A DNA stretch of 56,684 nucleotides from Segetibacter aerophilus (GTDB lineage Bacteria > Bacteroidota > Bacteroidia > Chitinophagales > Chitinophagaceae), in the NCBI RefSeq assembly GCF_007991655.1, contig NZ_BJYT01000021.1, positions 1-56,684 on the forward strand. Reading direction: 5' to 3'. This document shows, in pieces, positions 51,701 to 56,684 of the stretch. A model generated the notes under the pieces. It searched no databases and was not told the origin of the DNA. It was given only the letters and a program-made list of their open reading frames with translations. The translations under genes and the position numbers were made by a program. Position 1 is the first letter of the stretch. Each line of letters starts with the position of its first letter.

Positions 51701-52519
51701 TCAATTTGCTCTTTTACCACACTTAATACAAAAAGATTGTCCAGGAGTAATTAGGTTCCCACAATTGATACAAAATTTTTTCTTTTCCGGTAACGGATTT
51801 TTGATTTCAGAATTATTTACAATGCTTGGTGTGCTGGGTTTTTCTGGAATTTGCATTATCATTTCCCAGTTATCAACAAAAGTCTCCCGCGATAGCCCGT
51901 CATTTAAAAATGCCTCGAGATTCCTTATTAGTTTCTTTTCTTTATCACTTGGTTCACTCGTTTTATTTAATAGTATAACAGATGTAGAGTACACCTCTAC
52001 ACTAATAATGCCCCTGTCAAAAAGATCGAACAACTTTTCCCGCTTGGTTTTTATTTGATTGGTCTTTTCTTTCTGTTTCTCATCAACGATTCCTTTTTTT
52101 TCTAATCTACTTTCTGCATTTTTTGGGGGATCACCGATTAGTCTTTTTGCATGCCGAAGAAGATCTTTGAAATCGTCTTTTTCTGTCGGTGTGTTATAAC
52201 TCCAGGTTACAGATTGTATCATGCGAAAGCCTAAAGGAGGGAGTATATTTTTGCTAATCAACACAGGAATAAGTACACCTCTGTCTAATGCTACATTTGC
52301 TTCATCTTTTACGTTTCTTGAATTAACGGAGCGTTCAGACCAAAGAACAAGGACACATTTTGCCTCTCCAAGTTCACTTTCAATTACTTTGTCATAATCC
52401 TCGCCAGCAGGTATATCATGATCCCACCATACTGTCCAGCCTAAGCTATTTAACTGAAGAGCCAGTGCTTTAGCGGGTATAATATCCTCACGTTTATAGC
52501 TTATGAATATATCTGACAT
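51701..52519 (-). CDS. TIR domain protein with C-terminal zinc ribbon
   Basis: 272 residues. TIR domain at about 1-130: DIFISYKREDIIPAKALALQL, WTVWWDHDIPAGEDY, VLVLWSERSVNSRNV and VKDEANVALDRG, where Glu73 corresponds to the catalytic Glu of NAD-cleaving TIRs. A helical SHOCT-like segment follows at about 158-186 (KLFDLFDRGIISVEVYS), then a second helix pair, and a C-terminal zinc ribbon with C-x2-C pairs Cys250/Cys253 and Cys264/Cys267. Bacterial TIR proteins with this Glu hydrolyse NAD in immune or toxin systems, or act as scaffolds. Probably co-transcribed with DUF2085 and a zinc-ribbon membrane protein upstream. Confidence 0.85.
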   Translation of the reverse strand: MSDIFISYKREDIIPAKALALQLNSLGWTVWWDHDIPAGEDYDKVIESELGEAKCVLVLWSERSVNSRNVKDEANVALDRGVLIPVLISKNILPPLGFRMIQSVTWSYNTPTEKDDFKDLLRHAKRLIGDPPKNAESRLEKKGIVDEKQKEKTNQIKTKREKLFDLFDRGIISVEVYSTSVILLNKTSEPSDKEKKLIRNLEAFLNDGLSRETFVDNWEMIMQIPEKPSTPSIVNNSEIKNPLPEKKKFCINCGNLITPGQSFCIKCGKRAN

Positions 52520-52590
52520 ATTGAACTTAAGTAATAATGGGATTGGAAGCTACAATAATGGTGACATGGTTAGCACAGGGAACTATAAAT

Positions 52591-53151
52591 TTATTTTATC
52601 AGAGCTGAAAAATTAGCATCCCTTAGGCACAGTAGAGTGATGATCATGTTCGAAAAGAATAAAACGAAACCTATCGCTACAATTACCGTAAGAAGATGAA
52701 AAATAAAAAGAGAAGTTGTAATAGTTAAGAGAAAAATAAAAGCAGAAGAAATTATTAATGGAACGAAAACATGTAAAAAATTTAGTCCGTTTAAAAGATG
52801 CTTCTCGCTCTCCGCATTTTGAATAAACATTAAAAATAGCGGAAGTGTAATGCCTGTTAGCAATCCTGTTATTGATCGCACTAAAGGAGGAGTAGACCAT
52901 AAAGCGAAAAAATTTGCAACGCCATCAACAAACAGTGGCAAGATTAGTAACGTTAAGATTAAGCCTGCCTTCTTATCGATAAAAAAGTTTATTAGCTGCT
53001 TACTAGAAAAAATATATACATAGGTAGATAGTACACCAAAGTAAAGACCGGCACAGCGAGAGCATAGTGGGAACACTTGCCCTAAACACTGAGGTGACCG
53101 AGAGGGCATTTGGTGGCAAAGAAGGCTAAAGAAGGAATGAAATACATTCAT
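52591..53151 (-). CDS. DUF2085 membrane protein
   Basis: 186 residues: an N-terminal FFSLLCHQMPSRSPQC and PLCSRCAGLYFGVL (C-x-R-C-x-G-x-Y pattern) are the DUF2085 signature, followed by four transmembrane helices (about 28-50, 60-80, 90-112, 125-175). The Cys/His set may hold a metal. Function unknown. It starts 9 bases after the zinc-ribbon gene's stop and 71 bases before the TIR gene. Confidence 0.82.
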   Translation of the reverse strand: MNVFHSFFSLLCHQMPSRSPQCLGQVFPLCSRCAGLYFGVLSTYVYIFSSKQLINFFIDKKAGLILTLLILPLFVDGVANFFALWSTPPLVRSITGLLTGITLPLFLMFIQNAESEKHLLNGLNFLHVFVPLIISSAFIFLLTITTSLFIFHLLTVIVAIGFVLFFSNMIITLLCLRDANFSALIK

Positions 53152-53160
53152 ATAGTTGCA

Positions 53161-53481
53161 TTAGTATCCTGAAGATCCAACTACGCTCGCATACAAACAA
53201 GCCAGGACAAGCCCGCCAATACCAAGATAAAGATAAGTTTTACCAGCAGCCTTCTTTGAGGGATCCTTATCGTTCATCTGGCTTATGCCCAACACTATCC
53301 CAACTATAGGAATAATAAACGAAAGAATTGCCAGCCCTATTTTCGTTCCTTCTGAAGTCGTTGTATTAGTTTGATTCGCTAAGAAGGATTGAGGAATATT
53401 ACCAGCAAGCGCTGTACCGCAGGTCTCGCAAAATTTAGCTTCATCTGGGTTTTGATGGTTGCAGTTGGGACAATTTTTCAT
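53161..53481 (-). CDS. Zinc-ribbon membrane protein (DUF4190-like)
   Basis: 106 residues: a zinc ribbon (MKNCPNCNHQNPDEAKFCETC with C-x2-C pairs at 4/7 and 18/21), a Ser/Thr-rich linker, and two transmembrane helices (about 47-67 and 82-102) separated by NDKDPSKKAAGK, like DUF4190 proteins. The zinc ribbon is of the same class as that ending the TIR protein two genes downstream, which suggests a shared assembly. First gene of the group. Confidence 0.7.
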   Translation of the reverse strand: MKNCPNCNHQNPDEAKFCETCGTALAGNIPQSFLANQTNTTTSEGTKIGLAILSFIIPIVGIVLGISQMNDKDPSKKAAGKTYLYLGIGGLVLACLYASVVGSSGY

Positions 53482-53797
53482 TAGTTAGTTTTTATGGCAA
53501 TGAACAAGTTCTGTGTCAACGGGTTTTAATCAAAAGGAAAATGAATACAATAATTGTTGAAACCTTCTGTTAGCATATTCATCAGTACTTCTATACACAT
53601 ACTTTCTTAAAAGGCCTACATGTTGCGTAAACTTAAATAATATAAATTTTAATTGCAACTGCTTTGGTTGTGTAAAATCATGTCATCCAACAATGTATAA
53701 AGGATTAGAAAGGTTGCAATTTCAATTTTGTTTGTCCTGCCATCATCTCCTTCGTCAGCCACAGATCTTTTCAACGAGGCCATCACTGGTAACATTT
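53482..53797. other. Intergenic region between M13 peptidase and zinc-ribbon gene
   Basis: 316 bases. Holds the 3' flank of the M13 gene and the promoter area of the zinc-ribbon/DUF2085/TIR group. A 48-codon leftward frame (about 53656-53802) was judged a chance reading. No terminator or repeat copy was found. Confidence 0.35.
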
Positions 53798-55810
53798 CTA
53801 CCAAATATGAATCCTGTCCTTTTCAGGTAAATACATACTGTCGCCCGGCTGAACATTGAATGCTTCATGAAAATGCGGGGTATTCATTAAGGGACCATTT
53901 ACACGCCACATAGGGGGCGAGTGCGGATTATTATTGATCCATAAACGGAGGAACTCATCTTTCATCTTTACCCGCCAGATCCGGGCAACAGAAATAAAGA
54001 ACCGTTGGTTAGGTGTATAGCCTCCCACCTTCGTGGTATCTTGCCCTTCTTTGGTCATTTTAAAAGCATCATAAGCAATGGCTACGCCGCCAACGTCTGC
54101 AGCGTTCTCTCCAACTGTCATAGCACCTTTCACATGTACAGTATCCAACACTGTAAACTTATTATACAGGTCAACCACCTGCTGTGTTTTCGCCTTGAAC
54201 TTTGTATAGTCGTCTTTCGTCCACCAGTTTTTTACATTGCCTTCTTTATCAAACTGAGCGCCCTGGTCATCAAAAGCATGTGTTATCTCATGGCCGATGA
54301 CCATACCAATACCACCATAGTTAAGGGCATCATCAGCATTGTTATCAAAGTATGGCGTTTGCAATATGGCTGCAGGAAAAACAATTTCATTGGCAGCAGG
54401 ATTGTAGTAAGCAGTAACGGTTGAAGGCGTAGTAAACCACTCACTTCTGTCAACGGGCTTATTCAATTTTGCCAGTTGAAACTGGTAGTTGTGAGCGGAG
54501 GCTGAAACAATGTTCTCAAAATATTTACCTTTTACAATATTTACGTTGCTATAATCTCTCCACTTATCAGGGTAACCAATTTTTTTGGTCATGGAAAACA
54601 GCTTTTCTTTTGACTTTTGTTTGGTGCTGTCGCTCATCCAATCAAGCTTATCTATTCTTGCAGCCAATGCTTTTTGTAAATTGTTCACCAGTTCCAGCGT
54701 CCGCTTTTTAGCATCTTCAGTGAAATATTTCTTTACATATAATTGTCCAAGTGCTTCACCTAACAATTGATCAACTGCACTTGCCATCTTTTCGCCGCGT
54801 GACTTTTGCATCGCCTGTCCCGTTATTACTTTGTTGAAATCAAAAGCGGCGTCAACAAAAGGTTTACTTAATACGTCTGCATAAGTATTGATAGAATAAG
54901 CTTTCACGTAGATTTTCCAATCCTCAATAGGGATTGATTTTAAAGCCATGTTCAACTTATCGTAATAGGCAAGTTGCGCTACATCTATAGAATCTGTTTT
55001 CGCGCCCAATTCGTTCAAAACGTTTTGCCAGCCGATATTGGGTTGCCGCTTTACAAGTGCTGCGACAGGCATTTTGTTATAGTTAGCGTTTATATCCCGC
55101 AGGTCAATATTCGTCTTATGGGATGATGCAAGTTGTCTATCTATGTTGTAAACAATAGCAGCATTTTTGGCAGCAGTTGCGGTATCGCTGCCTGTAAGTT
55201 GAAAGAGCCTGGCAAGATATGTTCTGTATGCCCGCTGAATGCCAAGGCTGGAAGCATCTGTCTTAAAGTAATAATCCCGCTCAGGCAGACCAATACCAGT
55301 TTGATAAATATGAGCAATATTAAGGCTGCTGTTTTTATTATCAGGTCCTACACCAAAAGCTAAAAAAGAGGTATTAGATGCCTTTGCTTCAGTAGCTGCA
55401 AACCTAATTAAAGAGGCACCATCGCTGATACTGTCTATGCGAGCAAGTAAAGGCCTAATAGGTTCATAACTACGTTTGTCGATTGTAAATGTATCCATGC
55501 CTGATGCATAAAAATCGCCGAGCTTTTGTTCAATGCTTCCCGAAGCATTATTTGCCTTTGCAACACTATCTAATATTCCCTGCAAACGCAGGCGTTGCGG
55601 ATAATTCATAAACATATACGCTCCCACCCCGGACTGTGAAGGAGGTATTTGCGCCGAGTCATACCATCTATGATTGACATACATAAAAAAGTTATTGCCC
55701 GGTTTAAGCGAAGAGTCAATTCCCTGTATCTCTGTTACCGTTGCATCCGGCGTAGTATTACATGCTGCTGCCGAGAACAATACTGCAAAAAGAAATAGTA
55801 ATCTTTTCAT
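53798..55810 (-). CDS. M13-family metallopeptidase, lipoprotein
   Basis: 670 residues from ATG 55810, chosen because MKRLLFLFAVLFSAAAC is a lipoprotein signal (Cys17); an upstream start at 55873 would add 21 non-signal residues. Neprilysin/PepO family: substrate-binding TAYYNPAANEIVFP, zinc motif HEITH (His507, Glu508, His511) and third ligand in GENAADVGG, with a C-terminal RIHIW ending typical of the family. Full length. It degrades peptides in the periplasm or at the surface. Preceded by a repeat copy at 55922. Confidence 0.94.
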   Translation of the reverse strand: MKRLLFLFAVLFSAAACNTTPDATVTEIQGIDSSLKPGNNFFMYVNHRWYDSAQIPPSQSGVGAYMFMNYPQRLRLQGILDSVAKANNASGSIEQKLGDFYASGMDTFTIDKRSYEPIRPLLARIDSISDGASLIRFAATEAKASNTSFLAFGVGPDNKNSSLNIAHIYQTGIGLPERDYYFKTDASSLGIQRAYRTYLARLFQLTGSDTATAAKNAAIVYNIDRQLASSHKTNIDLRDINANYNKMPVAALVKRQPNIGWQNVLNELGAKTDSIDVAQLAYYDKLNMALKSIPIEDWKIYVKAYSINTYADVLSKPFVDAAFDFNKVITGQAMQKSRGEKMASAVDQLLGEALGQLYVKKYFTEDAKKRTLELVNNLQKALAARIDKLDWMSDSTKQKSKEKLFSMTKKIGYPDKWRDYSNVNIVKGKYFENIVSASAHNYQFQLAKLNKPVDRSEWFTTPSTVTAYYNPAANEIVFPAAILQTPYFDNNADDALNYGGIGMVIGHEITHAFDDQGAQFDKEGNVKNWWTKDDYTKFKAKTQQVVDLYNKFTVLDTVHVKGAMTVGENAADVGGVAIAYDAFKMTKEGQDTTKVGGYTPNQRFFISVARIWRVKMKDEFLRLWINNNPHSPPMWRVNGPLMNTPHFHEAFNVQPGDSMYLPEKDRIHIW

Positions 55811-55921
55811 AACGGATGCTTTATAGATTTGGTTTTTTTGTTTGCCGAAGTTAATTGTTCCAATTATTCTCAAATAGAATAAAGATTTGGATCCGTTGGG
55901 TTAGTAATTTTATTGGGCTCC

Positions 55922-55944
55922 GGTTGTGTCACTCACTTTTGCTG
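55922..55944 (+). repeat. GYGTCRC intergenic repeat, copy 9
   Basis: GGTTGTGTCACTCACTTTTG then CTG. Same truncated head as copy 4, GTGTCAC core. About 110 bases upstream of the M13 start, reading opposite to it. Confidence 0.5.
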
Positions 55945-56244
55945 TATAACAATAGGCAGCCAACCGATACACATCAATTTATAACCTAATTGAAGTAATA
56001 TGATTTACATGCTCGTCAATCTTCTGTCTTTAAATTAAACTTAAACGAAGGAAGGAAAAATTTCTTCACAGCTTCTTTGAGGCCCTGTTACGGTTAATAA
56101 TAATAAGAGCGGCAACCACAACGAAGAGAATAACAATAGCCAGCAAAATTTGGGTTTACAGAAAAACACCTTAAAAAAGGTTAAAAGTAAGGTCAAACGC
56201 GCAAGGCTAAAAACAACCAGGAAACAGCGCTCCTCGATGTAGCA

Positions 56245-56274
56245 ATAAAAAACAAAAGCTACCGAAGTAGCTTT
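56245..56274 (-). terminator. Leftward terminator with TTCG tetraloop
   Basis: On the minus strand AAAGCTAC-TTCG-GTAGCTTT (56255-56274) is followed by TGTTTTTTATT. The UUCG loop and T-run make a strong intrinsic terminator for something transcribed leftward from further right. Confidence 0.7.
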
Positions 56275-56295
56275 GCTTTGCAATATTAATTGCTC

Positions 56296-56431
56296 TTATT
56301 GCAGTACTGATAAAACGACTTTGAGTCCATCGACTGTTACTGGCTTGATTTCCCAGACAATAACAGTTGATGCTTACCTGTTCGTTATCGCAACTTGCAG
56401 CAAAGATCTCTTGAATACAAGCACCGGTCAA
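56296..56431 (-). pseudogene. Frame-broken small ORF before terminator
   Basis: Reading leftward, one frame from about 56503 gives DKPKCQIVYSNPLTGACIQE and continues past the second frame, which from about 56370 reads STVIVWEIKPVTVDGLKVVL and stops at 56296, 22 bases before a strong terminator. The pieces look like one small protein interrupted by a +1 shift, and no ATG is in frame. It could be a decayed gene, a sequencing error, or chance. Confidence 0.2.
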
Positions 56432-56592
56432 AGGGTTTGAATAAACGATTTGACATTTAGGCTTATCTAATGCTCTCGTCTTATCCCGTGGATCGATTTG
56501 TATTTACCCCTTAAATGCGGCTAGCTTAAAATAAGTTTCCCCCTTTTCATTAATTAATTAAAGTATTACATTCACTGAACTAACTGATAATC

Positions 56593-56684
56593 ATGAGGAA
56601 ATTTATTACCCGCATCCTTAGCTTTCTTGCCGCATTCCTGCTTCTGTTTAAATTTTCAATTGCTCAAACTGCTTTACCTCTCAA
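56593..56684 (+). CDS. 5' end of a secreted protein (truncated by window edge)
   Basis: ATG 56593 opens a frame that runs off the end of the window. The 30 visible residues form a signal peptide (MRKFITRILSFLAAFLLLFK, then FSIAQTALPL) with a likely cleavage after SIA or IAQ. Nothing of the mature protein is visible, so the function is unknown. Confidence 0.65.
   Translation, partial: MRKFITRILSFLAAFLLLFKFSIAQTALPL

Larger units (their letters stand above)
55811..56592. other. Long intergenic region at right edge
   Basis: 782 bases between the M13 peptidase and the partial gene at 56593. It contains the M13 promoter area with a repeat copy (55922-55944), a leftward terminator (56245-56274), and a frame-broken small ORF ending just before it. 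A 27-codon leftward stretch at about 56083-56160 has one membrane helix (ILLAIVILFVVVAALIII) but no ATG. Confidence 0.4.

Noticed and set aside
51648-51704. 10-base inverted repeat TTGAAGTGTT/AACACTTCAA at the 3' end of the TIR gene
   Set aside because: The 37-base loop and lack of a T-run make it a poor terminator; one arm overlaps the stop codon and may be coincidental.
53656-53802. 48-codon leftward ORF overlapping the end of the M13 gene
   Set aside because: No similarity, no promoter or ribosome site, and it shares bases with the M13 3' end.
1-56684. CRISPR array, prophage, insertion sequence or integrative element
   Set aside because: No spaced direct repeats, transposase, integrase or phage structural gene was recognised, and no terminal repeats with target duplications were seen.

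Overview
The window looks like a chromosomal segment of a Bacteroidota bacterium, most likely from the Chitinophagaceae. Clues are a type A T9SS sorting domain at 45219-45851, a Bacteroidota-type queuine/tRNA-guanine transglycosylase, histidine kinases with a 7TMR-DISM sensor, DUF2652 and DUF1259 proteins, a GH67/GH10/GH43/CE15 xylan locus, AT-rich intergenic DNA, TAnnTTTG-like -7 boxes and few Shine-Dalgarno sites. No rRNA, tRNA, CRISPR array, phage or insertion sequence is recognisable. The window begins in intergenic DNA and ends inside a gene.

Layout. 1-4500: structured intergenic element, YceI-like protein, tgt, a GT-C membrane enzyme, a gene remnant and a 50-residue membrane protein. 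4400-9330: NmrA-type protein, then a four-gene signalling operon (lipoprotein, polytopic membrane protein, histidine kinase, NarL-type regulator) and a DUF2652 cyclase-like protein. 9560-17110: sugar-oxidation cluster (Gfo/Idh/MocA oxidoreductase, cytochrome-c-tailed dehydrogenase, TIM-barrel isomerase/epimerase, SDR, ACS-type MFS transporter). 17140-27220: an HD-like/DUF5706 (Pycsar-effector-type) protein, a secreted kinase-like unknown, a second copy of the secreted protein/membrane protein/histidine kinase module, a 7TMR-DISM histidine kinase, purE, small proteins and a lone receiver. 27370-34020: glycosyltransferase/flippase pair, a cytosolic protein-glutaminase-like protein, cysM, a Bcr/CflA transporter and DUF2243. 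34120-43200: glucuronoxylan depolymerisation locus on two divergent arms (CE15 and SGNH-type esterases to the left; GH67, CE4, GH10 and GH43 to the right). 43300-56684: cation efflux protein, FMN reductase, T9SS cargo, aldo/keto reductase, DUF1259, methyltransferase, Rieske protein, lipid-anchored SDR, a TIR/zinc-ribbon group, an M13 peptidase and the start of a secreted protein.

How the genes fit together. The xylan arm would release xylose, acetate and (methyl)glucuronate. The oxidation cluster 20 kb away, with a hexuronate/aldonate-type transporter and an SDR, could use a related sugar acid, although no substrate can be read from sequence. Signalling is dense: three histidine kinases and two regulators in 22 kb, including two paralogous modules built from a small secreted protein, a polytopic membrane protein and a histidine kinase whose start overlaps the membrane gene. 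Possible immunity or nucleotide-signal genes (TIR protein, DUF5706 protein, degenerate cyclase-like protein) are scattered, not clustered. At least nine copies of a short intergenic repeat with a GYGTCRC core punctuate the window.
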